Positions 11,976 through 25,085 are shown, numbered from the stretch's first letter. The stretch is 64,000 nt of DNA from Blepharisma japonicum (GCA_949751835.1 CATKHK010000097.1:89536-153535); one strand, 5' to 3'. Made by a program: numbers and translations. The notes: generated by a model not told the origin, from the letters alone.

Positions 11976-13278
11976 TTGCTTCTCTTAGATCAGAGATCTC
12001 TTTGCTAAGGAGATTTTCTATTGAAATGTTTTTATCACCTTTGAAAATTGCCTTCAATCGACTTTTTATTGAAAAATCCTTGTTTCCTCATAAATAATCT
12101 AAAATTTCATCAGCTAAGATACAAATTGGACAGTGCAAATGATCATCTATATTTTGAATTATTTATTTTATTTTGTTCATCGTTATCATTAACTCCTTTC
12201 TTAGCACACAATAAAATTTTTGTACTTCCTCGTAAATATCTGTTGAGCCCATCTCTTTAAGTTTTTCTTTTTTATAACCACATAGGGCTTCAATATTCTT
12301 TAGAGTGAAATAAACTTAGCATTTTAGCCATTCTGGGCAATTAAAAAGCAAAGATGTACTTAGATTATACAGCCTTATGTAATCTTCCATAGATGATGAA
12401 TACTCGGTCTGTCATAAAAGACATAGAATATAAAAACTCCCAGAAAAATGCACTTGGCCAGTTTCGGCATTATTTAAATAGAGGTAAAATCCATTGCAAT
12501 TAGATTGTGAGCATAATCATATACTGTTTTTATGTTCTTCTTCAATTTCCGTATAAGATCCATAATTTCAACAAAGTTCTTCTCTTGGATTTATATTATT
12601 TATTGCGTATAGAGCCATTTTATACTGTCCACATGAGATAATTGTTCTAAGCTCACAATTGGACTTACAAGAATGGTTTATTTTTGGTACCCAGTTTCCT
12701 TTGACGCTGCTATCTATTAAAAATATTTTATAGCCTTTCATATCATCAGCTTCCCTTTCAAGCTCAACGTTGTAAAAATTTTAAAAGGTTGAGTTTCTCC
12801 ATATATACTTTTGACAATTTGCTTTATTATCATATCTTTCTCATAAAATTGAGTGGGGTTAAAAATCTATCCAATGTATTCTGCTAAGAATGCATTCTTT
12901 GAAATACTTTCTGGGCCATTATTAAATATCCCGAATCCTTTTTGGGAAACTATGAATTCTTAAGTATATTTTCTATTCCAAGAGAATAAAACACATTAAG
13001 CAAAGTTTTTGCAAAATTTTTCTCTTCGACATTGAAATCATTTACTTCAATAATTGTTGACAGACAGTGAATAAGGTCTTTGCTATAGTTGAAGAAATCC
13101 AATTTATTTCATTAAGCAAACTTTTGATTATAAGCAGCTTTGCTTTTTTGGTATTTCCTAAAATATAGCACAACATCATTACAGTTCGTTTGTCAAATCC
13201 AAAAGAGGGCCGTTCACTAAGATTTATTCCACATACATAATTCTCGTTTCTCTTTGAAACTTCTTGGTTGAAGCAATT
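11976..13278 (-). pseudogene. SET-domain methyltransferase pseudogene
   Basis: On the minus strand a degraded SET domain can be read in pieces. The N-terminal motif QKGFGIFNNGPESISK and AEYIG lies at about 12868-12945 and ends in TAG. After a frame change comes DSSVKGNWVPKINHSCKSNC (about 12655-12715) and then ALYAINNINPREELCWNYG. These match the G-x-G, NHSC and E-L-x-x-x-Y-G signatures of SET lysine methyltransferases. Two further in-frame TAAs interrupt the C-terminal part, and no 15-16 nt GT..AG intron removes them. It is inserted in the WD40 array between the remnant above and repeat copy 2. Confidence 0.75.
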
Positions 13279-13558
13279 TGTCTGAGTGATCTTAGGTTAA
13301 GTTGGATATACTGAAGCTTGGGTTAAAAATGAAGGTTCCCGCAATATTCTCTGTGATCGGAATGAGGAGAAAAATGCTTCACCTAAAAATGAGGGTTTTC
13401 GCCTAGAACAATCAGCCTGAGGGATCTCATCTCCATAGCAAACGCTATGAAAAACATGATATTTAGTAAGTGGGAATGCTATTTCAAGAACAAATTTAAT
13501 CTAATATTTTTGTATAATATAAAATTATTAGATATATAGATGACAATACGTAATATAA
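13279..13558. repeat. intergenic repeat, truncated copy 2
   Basis: Right-hand part of the repeat at 8300-9188, starting near TGAGTGATCTTAGGTTAAG. Its left end abuts the SET pseudogene. The inverted repeat CATAGC-AAAC-GCTATG and the duplicated AAAAATGARGGTT segments are intact. Confidence 0.7.
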
Positions 13559-15982
13559 TTATTTTTTTATTATATTTTGCCATTCCCAGAATTTAATTAC
13601 GCAGTTTTTGATGCCTAAAGCAATTACTTTCTCGCTAGTAGAAAATTCAAAGCAAGTAATTAAGTCTTCAGATTCTTTAAAACTGGCTAATAATTCTCTG
13701 CTCTCAACATCCCATACATAAATTATGTTTCTGTACTTTACCTCAGAGGTTACAATGCTCAAAGCTGCAATATATTTTCCACTCGGGGAGAGCCTGATAA
13801 GTTTATAAGGATCATTTGCCTTATTTTTAAATATGCTTTCTAATCATATATTAGAATTTAGATCATAAAGAAAAATTTGATTCGAAGCTTCAGAAGTATG
13901 AGCAAAAATTTGGCTAAAAGGAGAATTATGGAGTATGATATTATCTTCCAGTTTTTTGGGGTATCGCATGCTTTTCATTTCTCGGCAATTCCATATTTTG
14001 ATTTTGTTATCTGCGGAGCAAGAGATTAGAGTTTCTTTATTTTGAGTAAATCCTAAGTACTTTGTGTGATTAAATCTTGCATAAAGTAAACCAATTTGCA
14101 TTATGAAGTCTTGGCTTTTTACCTCTAAAAGATTAATTTGATCATACAGATCTCCAGTGGCAATTAATTTTTCATCATAAGAAATAGCTAGAGACCTGAT
14201 ATCGTGGCCATTACCTCCAATTTCATGAAGTAAGTCTAAATTTGGAGAGTAGATAAAAATTAAGCTATTGCTGGGCACTGCTATATAACTTCCAGATGGT
14301 GAATATATAACAACTTTTACTGCATAATTTGGAGAACCTGTATCAATGTGTTTTATAACTTTATGCTGTACTAAATCTCATAATTTTACCTCTGACTCTC
14401 CACAATGTGTAACAAAATAGTTACCACATGGAGAGAATGAAATAGCGTTAACAATATAATTGCTTTTTTTTATTGATTTATTGATGTCTAAACCAGGAAT
14501 ATCAAAAAATGAAATACCTTTTCTTTTGCTAGCAGCCGCGATTGATTTTCCATTAGGCAAGAAGGCAATTTGTGAGGATTCTTTACCTATTTCGCAATAG
14601 TTTTGATAAATAAAAAGCTGAGTTTCTATATCAAAAGCCAGGATTGTTCCATCTCCTGCTCTATATGCAAGTAAATTTATCTGATTGAAAGAAACTGTGG
14701 AAAGTAAAAAAGTTGGGGAATATAAAAACACTTTTTCTCCAATATTTATGTTTCATACTGAAATATTACTTGAAACACAAACTATGAATTTCCCATTACT
14801 ACTAGGTGTTATTGATTTAATTCCTTTTTCATCCTTAAAACGCTTTAAAAATTTTTTTCCTTTCTTTTTCTTATTACGAATAAAAGTTGTTCCTTTATAG
14901 TATGGCACTAACTTACTCTTTGCTACAAAGTCTCATACTAGAATATTAGAATCGTAGCCAGCTGAATATAAGAACCTATTGCAAGGAGAAAATGACACAT
15001 CTGAAACCTCTTCAGCGTGCCCATTCAACCTATGAATAAGTGATTTGCTTTTTAAATACCAAACTTTAATGCTATTATCCATACTTCCAGCTGCAAAATA
15101 TGTTTCGCAAGAAGAAAATGCAAAGCAAATGACACATTTTCGAAACCCTTCAAATGTAGTTATTTTGTAATCATTTTGCAAATCATATAAATTCACTATT
15201 CCAAATTTTATCGTTGCAAGATAACGAGAGCTTGGTGAAAATCTTAATAAAGATAGAAAACTGAAATCTCTTCAATTAATTTCTTTCAATAATTTATCAG
15301 ATGCTATTTCTCATACTCGTATTGTTGCTTCATTTTCGAATCCAAAAGCTGCTAAATACCTCCCACATCTGGAAAAATCAAAATTTGCCCCGATTTTCTT
15401 ATAACTTATAATCGGGTGATTGCTGGAAAACTTCGCATTGTTTAAGCTGCAATTTTTAAAATTCACTTGGTAAAGTTTTGATTGATAAAAATTAGCTGAA
15501 TTGAGACTGCTGCCTTTAAAATTGGTGTTGATGAAAAGAGAGTGCGATAAATCGGCATATGGGATATTTACTGATTGAAGATCAGCGTTATTAAATGAAT
15601 AGCCAAGTTTGTTTAAAATAGAAATTGCGTTGCTTGCAGCTCTTGAGATCTCAGGAAGGCCTTTTGAGAGAGTTATGATTTTAAATAAGATTTCTTGGAG
15701 ATTAGCTGAGAAATGTATTTTAAATAGCTCTAGACTTGGATAAAATGATGCGAGATCAACTGAATTGAAATAGGAATCTCTGAGAGTTTCAGCGTAGGTT
15801 CATTTAGGAATGTCTTTAATTATAGTGCTTCATACGCAAAAATGGATGTCCTTTAAGCATCTTATCTTATTAATAATCTTCTTATAAAGCCTACAATATA
15901 TTAATCCTTTTGAGTTATACCTAAGGCTGTGTGCATTTGCATTTCATTTTCCTCTTTTCTCACGAATTATATCGTTCTCCAT
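13559..15982 (-). CDS. WD40 gene D: paralog with in-frame N-terminal deletion
   Basis: An 807-aa frame checked for TAA/TAG. It aligns with genes C and E except that about 51 N-terminal codons are missing: the protein starts MENDIIREKRGKWNANAH, joining the first eight residues to the segment after NSIEKRGK of gene C. The deletion keeps the frame and its ends share a short match (ctca/ttca). The pentapeptide block and WD40 propellers are complete, ending in VIKFWEWQNIIKK. The gene may still be functional with a shortened N-terminal helix. The 3' flank carries repeat copy 2. Confidence 0.86.
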
Positions 15983-16124
15983 ATATTTTTATAATTTATA
16001 ATTTAATAAAATAGGTCTAAAATATTACGCTTACAAAATTTAAATTATAAACAACTCTTAAGTGGGCATTTCAAGCACAAATCTAATCTAATAATATATA
16101 GATGATAATACATACTATAAGTAT

Positions 16125-16310
16125 TATTTTATTATTTTTTGCATTTTCCCAGAATTTAATTTTGCAATTTTTGATTCCTATTGCAATTATTTTCTCACTA
16201 GCAGAAAATTCAAAGCAAGTAATTAAGTCCTCAAATTCCTTAAAACTTGCTAGTAGCTCTCTGCTCTCAACATGCCATATATAAATTATGTTTCTATATT
16301 TTATCTCACT
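16125..16310 (-). pseudogene. 3'-end remnant of a WD40 paralog
   Basis: About 60 codons match the final WD40 repeat of genes C-E (NIIYIWHVESRELLASFKE, then CFEFSASEKIIAIGIKNC). A one-base difference near the end replaces WEWQ with WENA and removes the stop. The similarity ends abruptly at about 16310. It lies beyond the 5' flank of gene D. Confidence 0.8.
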
Positions 16311-16344
16311 CCCCTCTTTAAACGATAAAATTTCAAATTTTGGG

Positions 16345-17018
16345 TAATAATTGCTTTAATGAAAAAATAGAATTTTTCGATATTCATATTAATATTTTGA
16401 TGCCTAGAAAGAGAAAAAATAAAAATCTTCAGTCATAGATTTTTTAACTGAATAAATAAAAGCTGAATCTATGAAATAATTTAAATAAAATTAAAACAAA
16501 ATTACTATATATAAGCAAAATTTAACTTCTATTATAAACATATTTACTTATAAAAAAGCGTCTATAAAACTATTAGGCACATAAAACGGCCGTTGATATG
16601 CGACTAATTCTCACAGGATGTGCGAGTTTTCTTGATGCAAGAAGCTGCACAAAGATTGGGTTAAGATCGAGCCGATTAGTTTAACTTCTGATAGTGGTCT
16701 ATATCAAGTAATACATTATGCATAGTTTTGCAAGAAGTAATACCAAATTTGACCTTAATTTGGGTGATCTTAGGTTAAGTTAGGTATACTGAAGCTTGGG
16801 TTAAAAATGAAGGTTCCCGCAGTATTCTCTGTGATCGGAATTAGGAGAAAAATGCTTCACCTAAAAATGAGGGTTTTCGCCTAGAACAATCAGCCTGAGG
16901 GATCTCATCTCCATAGCAAACGATATGAAAAGCATGATATTTAGTAAGTGGGAATGCTATTTCAAGAACAAATCTAATATAAAAATATTAGATATATAGA
17001 TGATAATACCTAATATAA
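16345..17018. repeat. intergenic repeat, copy 3
   Basis: Same repeat as 8300-9188, including the AT-rich left part (TGCCTAGAAAGAGAAAAAAT region), but missing about 170 bp in the middle. The right part is highly similar to copies 1 and 2. The inverted repeat near 16913 has one mismatch (CATAGC vs GATATG). No intact frame. Confidence 0.7.
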
Positions 17019-19598
17019 TTATTTTTTTATTATATTTTGCCATTCCCAGAATTTAACTACGCAGTTTTTGATGCCTAAAGCAATTACTTTCTCGCTAGTA
17101 GAAAATTCAAAGCAAGTAATTAAGTCTTCAGATTCTTTAAAACTGGCTAATAATTCTCTGCTCTCAGCATCCCATACATAAATTATGTTTCTGTACTTTA
17201 TCTCAGAGGTTTCTATGCTCAAAGCTGCAATATATTTTCCACTCGGGGAGAACTTGATAAGTTTATAAGGATCATTCTCCTTACTTTTAAACGTGCTTTC
17301 TAACCAGACATTAGAATTTAAAGCATAAAGAAAAATTTCTGTTGAAGCTCCAGAAGTATAAGCAAAAGTTGGGTGAGAAGGAGAAGCATGGATTATGGCA
17401 TTCAATTCTTTCAGATGTTTGAAGGACCACTTGCATTCCATTTCTTGGCAACTCCATATTTTAATTTCGTCATTGGCAGAGCAAGAGATCAGCATTTCTT
17501 TATTTTGAGTGAATCCTAAGTATTTGGTGCAAGTAAATTGCGAATTAAGTATAGAAAGTTGTTTTATGGAGTCTTGGCTTATTACTTCTCAAAGAATAAT
17601 TTCATCATCTATACTTCCAGCGGCCATTAATTTTCCATCAAAAGAAATAGCTAGAAACCTGATTAATATGCCACTACCTGTAATTTCCTGAAGTAAGTCT
17701 AAATTTGGAGAGTATATAAAAATGAAACTACTATTGGACATTGCTATGTAGTTACCAGATGGTGAATATATAATAACTTTTTCTGCATAATTACGAGAAC
17801 CTGTATCAATGTGTTTTATAACTTCATGCTGTGCTAAATCTCATAATTCTATCTCTGACTCTCCACAATGTGTAACAAAATAGTTACCACATGGAGAAAA
17901 TGAAATAGAGTTAACAATATAATTGCTTTTTTTTATTGGTTTATTGATGTCTAAACCAGAAATATCAAAAAATGAAATGCCTTTTCTTTTGCTAGCAGAT
18001 GCGATTGATTTTCCATTAGGCAAGAAGGCAATTTGTAAGGATTCTTTACCTATTTCGCAATAGTTTTGATAAATAAGATGCTGAGTTTCTATATTAAAAA
18101 CCATAATTGCTCCATCTTCTGCTCTGCACGCAAGTAAATTTATCTTATCAAAAGAAGCCATGGAAAGTAAAAAAGTTGGGGAATATAAAAACACTTTTTC
18201 TCCAGCATTTATGTTTCATACTGAAATATTTTTTGAAAGACAAACTATGAATTTCCCATTACTATTAGGTGTTATTGATTTAATTCATTTTTCATCCTTA
18301 AAACGCTTTAAAAGTGTTTTTCCTTTCTTTTTCTTATTACGAATAAAAGTTGTTCCTTTATAGTACGGTACTATTTTATCTTTTGCTGCAAAATCTCATA
18401 CTAGAATATAAGAATCATAGCCAGCTGAATACAAGAACTTATTGCAAGGAGAAAATGACACATCTATAACTTCATCTGTATGCCCATTAAGCGTATGAAT
18501 AAGTGCTTTGCTTTTTAAATACCAAATCTTAATGCTATTATCCTTGCTTCCAGCTGCAAAATATGTTTCGCACGAAGAAAATGCAAAGCAAGAGATATTT
18601 CTTTGAAACCCTTCAAATGTAGTTATTTTGTAATCATTTTTCAAATCATATAAAGTAACTATTTTAGATTTTATAGTTGCAATATAGCTGGAGCTTGGTG
18701 AAAATCGTAATAAAGATAGAAATCTTAAATCTCCGCAATTAATTTCTTTCAATAATTTATCAGATGCTATTTCTCATACTCGTATTATTGCTTCATTTTC
18801 GAATCCAAATGCAGCTAAATACCTCCCACATCTGGAAAAATCAAATTTTGCTCCGATTTTCTTATAACTTATAATCGGATGATTGCTGAAAAACTTCGCA
18901 TTGTTTAAGCTGCAATTTTTAAAATTCACTTGGTAAAGTTTTGATTGAGAAAATTTAGCTGAATTGAGACTGCTGCCTTTAAAATTAGTATTAATGAAAA
19001 GAGAGTGGGATAAATCGGCATATGGGATATTTACTGATTGAAGATCAGCGTTATTAAATGAATAGCCAAGCTTGTTTAAAATAGAAATTGCGTTGCTTGC
19101 AGCTCTTGAGATCTCAGGAAGTCCTTCTGAGAGAGTTATGATTTTAAATAAAATTTCTTGAAGATTAGCTGAGAAATGTATTTTAAATAGCTCAAGACTT
19201 GGATAAAATGATACAAGATCAACTGAATTGAAATAGGAATCTCTGAGAGTTTCAATGTGGGTTCATTTAGGAATGTCTTTAATTATAGTGCTTCATACAC
19301 AAAAATGGATATCCTTTAAGCATCCTATCTTATTAATAATCTGCTTATAAAGCCTGCAAGATATTAATTCTTTTGAGTTATACCTAAGGCTGTGTACATT
19401 TGCACTTCATTTTCCTCTTTTCTCAATGCTATTTTGTGTAATAATGCAATCAAGATCATTTAAATATTTTAGAGCCAAAGACTTTGAGTGAGATTTATAT
19501 AGTAAAAGCATTGATAATTTCCTATCGTGTATATGATTCTCTTGTCTGCTATTAATAATAAAATTGTCTATGTCTTCACGAGTTATTTCGTTCTCCAT
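17019..19598 (-). CDS. WD40 gene E: pentapeptide repeats and WD40 propellers
   Basis: An 859-aa frame, TGA=Trp, ATG conserved with C (MENEITREDIDNF). The order is the same as in gene C: helical N-terminus, SNAISILNKLG block, pentapeptide repeats, WD40 repeats, ending VVKFWEWQNIIKK. Differences from C and D cluster in the middle WD40 repeats (about 17300-17780), while the N-terminal half is nearly identical, suggesting uneven divergence or gene conversion. Probable scaffold; partner unknown. Confidence 0.88.
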
Positions 19599-19763
19599 AT
19601 ATTTTAATAATTTATAATTCAATGAAATAGGTCTGAAATATTACGCTTACAAAATTTAAATTATAAACAACTCTTAAGTGGGCATTTCAAGCACAAATCT
19701 AATCTAAATATAATTTATAATAGATAAATATAGATATATAGATGATAATACGTAATATAAGTA

Positions 19764-19950
19764 TTATTTTATTATTTTTTGCCATTCCCAGAATTTAATT
19801 ATGCAATTGATGATTCCTATTGCAATTATTTTCTCACTAGCAGAAAATTCAAAGCAAGTAATTAAGTTCTCAAATTCCTTAAAACTTGCTAGTAGCTCTC
19901 TGCTCTCTACATGCCATATATATATTATATTTCTATATTTTATCTCAGCA
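19764..19950 (-). pseudogene. 3'-end remnant of a WD40 paralog
   Basis: The last 60 or so codons of a gene C-type WD40 protein, including the natural end IIKFWEWQKIIK and TAA. The similarity stops at about 19950 (AEIKYRN). It occupies the same relative position, beyond the 5' flank of gene E, as the remnants at 11925 and 16125. Confidence 0.8.
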
Positions 19951-20039
19951 AAAGCTATTAAAATGAAATGCGACTAATCTAATTAAATTTAATTGAAAAG
20001 CTAATAAATCGTCATTCATTCTAATTTTAATTATATTTT

Positions 20040-22640
20040 CTAGATTCTGTATAGCTTGAATGTTCTATCAGCACTTACTGAAGCAAATTCAAGCTTTTTA
20101 TTATCGACAAACTGAAGAGAATTGACTGCATTGGAATGATATTTTAGTTCTTTTATAAGAGTTCCGTCCCACGTATTCCATAATTTTACGCAGCCATTTA
20201 AGCTTCCAGTTATCAAACAACCTCCACATAAAGACACAGCCATGGAGGGTATCATCCGGTTATCAGCTTGAATTTCTAAAATTTTCCATTGTGCTTCAAT
20301 ATCCCAAAGTATTACTTGCCCACCTATATCTGCTGAAATCAGATAATTAGCAGATTGAACGAAGCTAACACATAATAAATTATGCACATGACCATCCAAA
20401 GTCAACGATTTTTTGCTATCAAGATCTCATAAAAGCAGCTTTGTATTATCACTTGCAGTAGCAAGATATTTATCACATGGTGAAAACGCGATAGAGCTGA
20501 GCAATTCTGAGCTGCATTTTAAAAAAAAATAATTTGACGGTGTCGCTAGATCCCATACCTTAACTTCTCCATTGAATTGTCCAGCAGCTATAATTTTCCC
20601 ATTATAGGATACATCAATTGTAGAAATTTGAATATAACCCATAATGAATTCCTTTAAAAGATACTGATTTGCTACGTCCCAAACAGTGATATAATTCCTC
20701 GAGCACAATGATATAAGGAAATACCCAAATTTTAGAAACTTAACGTTAATGGCTATCCCTTTGTCGATTTGAAGCTTAAATTCATTTTTCTTTGTCTCAG
20801 TATCTTTAATCATGATGAATTTTGATGTGTCTGCAACTGCAATATATTTTCCATCATAAGAAAAAGATATAGAAGTGATTTGATTGCAAAAAGCAGGATG
20901 CTCTTCTAAAGATTTGATAGCTCAAATTTCTATTGATTTTTCTGATTTATCTGATTTCTTTATTGCTATATATTTTCCATTAGGAGAATAAGAGACTGAT
21001 AGCATACTGAAAAGTTGTTCATTGAATCATTTTACTTCTAAGTTGTTGTGTTTTGCTAAGAACTTAAGAAATGGTAATTGGTCTTCAGAATATAAGTGAG
21101 ATCTCTTAGAATATCTTAATAAATGCAATGAATTATAATCATTTCTAATTTCTTTATCTAGACGTCCAGTCTCTAGATCTCAGGTTCTAATAACTAAATC
21201 ATCACAGCTTGTTATTAAATATTTTGAGCATGGAGAAAATGAGACAGTCCTTACACAATCAGAGTGGCAAAATAGCCATTTATGGGAACTTATATCATCA
21301 ACATAAGAAACTATTGCAGAACAGTAGTTAGTTCCAAAAGCAAAGTATTTCCCACAAGTAGAATACGCAACTGAGTTTACAGTATCTTTATCATAGTTTA
21401 TACAGGCAGCTAACATATATGTTTCAATATTTCATATTCTTATGTGCTCATCATAGCTTCCAGTCGCAACGAAATTTCTGTTAGGTGATATAGCTATTGA
21501 AGTAATAGAGTCTGTGTGGCCTGTTAACTTTATAAGTCGCTTTTCAAGCTTAATGTCTCATAAATTCAGGATATAATTGCCATCAGCTACAGCAAGTAGA
21601 GTCCCATCTTTTGAAAAAGAAATGGCACTAATACTTGCATTGTGCTTGAATTCTTTGAATTTAAGACCTTTTCTAATATCATGCATAATCACAGTATTGT
21701 AACAATCATAGGCTAAATAATTCCCACAGGATGAGAAAGCTACAGAATGGGCAGGGTATGTACTTATAATTGGTGGAAGCTGCCCAAACCAAGCATCTGA
21801 TAAATCACAGTTGCTGAAATTAGAATCATATATATTTGCATACGAAAAATCGACTCCTTTTAAGTTGCTTCCTTCAAAGTCTGTGTTTATTATTAGTGCT
21901 TCTGATAAGTCTGCACCTTTAATTTGAATTCCTCTAAAATCTTTATCAATAAAATTGTATTTGGAATAATTTAAGATAGTTATAGCGTTGCTGGCTGCAT
22001 ATTTCAGATTTTTATTAATTTTTGAGTGTAAAATAATGCCTAAAAGCTTTTCTCTAAGTACATCAGTCATTATATCCTTGAAGCAGTTTAAAAAGTCTTT
22101 GTTGTTTCTGAAACTGATTTTATTGATATAGCTTTCATTGAGAGAGGAAGGACTGTTTATTTTGAGAATATGATCACTTAAGGATCTAGCAAGCTTATGA
22201 TTGAGCTCATTACATGTATAGATAACAACTGATCGAGTAATATTTGGTAATAAGATCTCAGGCTTGATTGTGTCACAGGGATTTTGTGGATATCAGCTGT
22301 CTGAAATACTTACATGAGTCTTTCTTTTTGATCAATTGAGAGAAAGAATTATGAGCTCAGCATACTGAATAATATATGCTAAAGTTTTACTAATATTGTC
22401 AGTAATTTTCTTATAGTATGAGTTCTGGCAGAAATTGCTTGCGAGTATATCCTCATAATCGCAATTATTGTTTGGTCAATAATTTCTTGGAAGCATGCAT
22501 ATACTTCTATGTTGGATTTTGCTCGAATCTCTTAAGTGCTTCATAAAATGCTCTTTACAAAGTAAATGCTCATTTGCTAAGCACACACAAACGAAAGCAG
22601 AAACATTTTTACACCACTTTATTTCACATTGCAAGGGCAT
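20040..22640 (-). CDS. WD40 gene F: B-box-like zinc motif, pentapeptide repeats, WD40 propellers
   Basis: An 866-aa frame ending in TAG, checked for TAA/TAG, with TGA as Trp. The start ATG (MPLQCEIKW) is the first ATG in frame. Cys5, Cys10, Cys18, Cys20, Cys28, His31, His35 and a later His44 have exactly the spacing seen in gene A. A helical linker leads to SNAITILNYSKYN, a pentapeptide block (IKGADLSEALIINTDFEGSNL) and WD40 repeats with canonical VKLWNTWDG and IRTWDLET motifs. It is well diverged from A-E. It is transcribed divergently from the kinesin gene across 118 bp, so the two probably share a promoter region. Confidence 0.88.
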
Positions 22641-22758
22641 ATTTATTTTAGATCCAGAAAACTTAATTGCTCTCACTTAAAGGAGAAATCTACTAAACAA
22701 TTTTGGCGAAACATTTTATTTAATTAAAATAACTCAAAAACAATCGAAATTTATAATT

Positions 22759-24996
22759 ATGGAACAAAGTTACGATCCCTCTCAAGATAACACCCTCGTC
22801 CTTTGCCGTTTCAGGCCTCACAATGACTTCGAGCGAGAATTCTCTAGCAAAGAGATCGTGGAAATTGCCCAAGACAATCAATCAGTAACTATCTTCCAAA
22901 CCAAAGAAAAAGGAGAGCCACTTTCCTTTCCCTTTGACTACGTTTTTGATGAAAACGACACCCAGTCCACTGTATATGAAAAAGCTGCTCGGCCAATTGT
23001 AGACGGCGTCATGGAAGGTGTAAATGGGACAATTTTCGCATATGGGCAAACCTCTGGAGGAAAAACCTATACAATGACAGGTCCAAATTTTGAAGACCCA
23101 GTTGACATGGGCTTAATTCCACGAATGATCACCAATGTCTTTTACCAAATCGAGAACTCCTTAGAACATTTAGAATTCACAGTAAGAGTCTCTTATAGTG
23201 AAATTTACATGGAAAAAATTAGAGATCTCCTTGCACCTGAACATGATAATTTAAAGATAAGAGAAAATAAAATCATGGGCGTCTATGTGGAAGGGATAAC
23301 AGAAAGTTACACGTCAACAGGAGATGAAGTTTTTGAATGAATGAAATACGGCACAAAAAACAGGACAGTTGGGGCGAATAATATGAATATGAAGTCATCA
23401 AGGTCCCATGCAATTTTTTCTATGACGGTAAGCCAGACAAATAAACTGGATTATACTACAAGGGTGGCTAAACTTCATATGGTTGACTTGGCAGGGTCTG
23501 AAAAAGTATCAAAAACTGGAGCTGAAGGTCTCAGACTTGAAGAAGCGAAATTAATAAATAAATCGCTAACAACTCTGGGAATCGTAATTACTGCTCTTAC
23601 AGAGTCAAAAAAAAGCCACGTTCCTTATAGATCTTCTAAGTTAACTCGGCTTCTCCAGCAGTCTCTTGGAGGGAATGGAAAAATGTCTCTAATTATCTGT
23701 TGTTCTCCATCACTTTATAATGAACAAGAAACAATCAGCTCGCTTAGATTTGGAGCTCGAGCTAAACTAATTAAAAATACTCCAAAAGTAAATAGAGAAT
23801 ACACCCTTGCTGAGCTAAAGCTACTTTTAGCACAGGCAAGAGAAGAAATCAGGAGAAAAGACAAAAGAATTAAAGTCCTTGAAGACCTTCTAAGACAAGC
23901 TGGAATTGCAATCCCAGAAATGGTTGACCTTGACGAAAGCGACTTTGAAGATGAATACAGAGATGGAGCTTATGCAGACGTGATACAAGAGCTAGAAGAC
24001 CTCAGGTCTAGGCTTTCAGAAGAAGTGGAAAATAGCTTAAAACTTAAAGAAGATGCAAAAGAAGCACAGACAGAGTCTGAAGAGTATAAAAGTGTCTATA
24101 GTGTCATGGAACAACATATCAAATATATGGACTCCCAAATTAAAAATTTCGAAAATTCTCAAAAAGAAAAAGATGACCTCATTGAAAAATTGACAGTTGG
24201 CAAAGAGTCATATGAAGCTGAGCTATCTGCAATTACAACAAAAATGCTTGAACAAGAACAAAAATTAAATGAAAGAGAAGTTGAAATAGAAATACTCAAA
24301 AATAAGTTGAAAAATATGAAAGGCGATGTGGTACAGCAACAAAGGACTGAAGAAGACCAAAGGAATGAGGTGAAAAAAGAAATTTATAGAAAATATACAG
24401 TAAGCCATCAGCTTCCTCCTATAAAAGAGTCTACTATTGAGTCAGTCAGCGATGAAGTCTATGATGAGCAGAAGTGGCGAGAAGAAAAAAGAAAAATGAT
24501 AAGAGACTTGCAAAAACGAATAGCTCAAGTTGTAGATCTCGAACTCGCCCTTGAAGAAGCTCGTGAAAACTATGCCACTTTAGAACTTACTATGTCTGAA
24601 GGAGAAAGAGCTCTTAAAAAGAAAACTGATGTGCTTGAGCGAAATCTAGAACAGTTAACGTTAATGTACCATCAGCTCGCAAGCCAAAAATCAGCATTAT
24701 CAGTAGACAAACAAGTGGCTGAAAGAAAAAGCCAAAGACTTCAAGAAAAAATAAGGCTCCTTGAAGATCAGCTTAAAAAGACCAATGTAGAGCTTGATAA
24801 ATGCCAGCGCGAAATTAAATATTTAACAGAAACTTTTGAAAAAACCTCAAAATTAAGCATGCTTGCGAACCCAGGCGGACTTGGTGCTATCGTCCCCAGT
24901 GGAAGAATTCGGAAATCAATCAAAGGTGGAGCTGGCTCTTTTAAGCCTCAAATCCCTGAAGTCACAAGAAATTACTCAGTTTCAATCAATATGTAA
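22759..24996 (+). CDS. kinesin-1-like heavy chain motor
   Basis: A 745-aa kinesin with an N-terminal motor (about residues 10-345). The P-loop is GQTSGGKT (96-103), switch I NMKSSRSHAIF, switch II DLAGSEKVSKTGAEG, and the motor ends with RFGARAKLIKNTPKVN. An internal TGA at 23338 must be Trp194, because the motor continues in the same frame with no gap. The N-terminal motor, the SYSEIYMEKIRDLL segment and the neck place it closest to conventional kinesin-1, a plus-end microtubule transporter. The rest (about 350-720) is heptad-rich coiled coil, with a short basic tail. It is about 200 residues shorter than animal kinesin-1. The 3' end converges on the next gene. Confidence 0.93.
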
Positions 24997-25085
24997 AATT
25001 AGGCGGCTTCTTAAAGTAAATAAGTATGTGCTGAATCGCCTCTTGCTCTTCCTTGTGTGTGTTTAAATGGAATTCTAAGTAAAGC

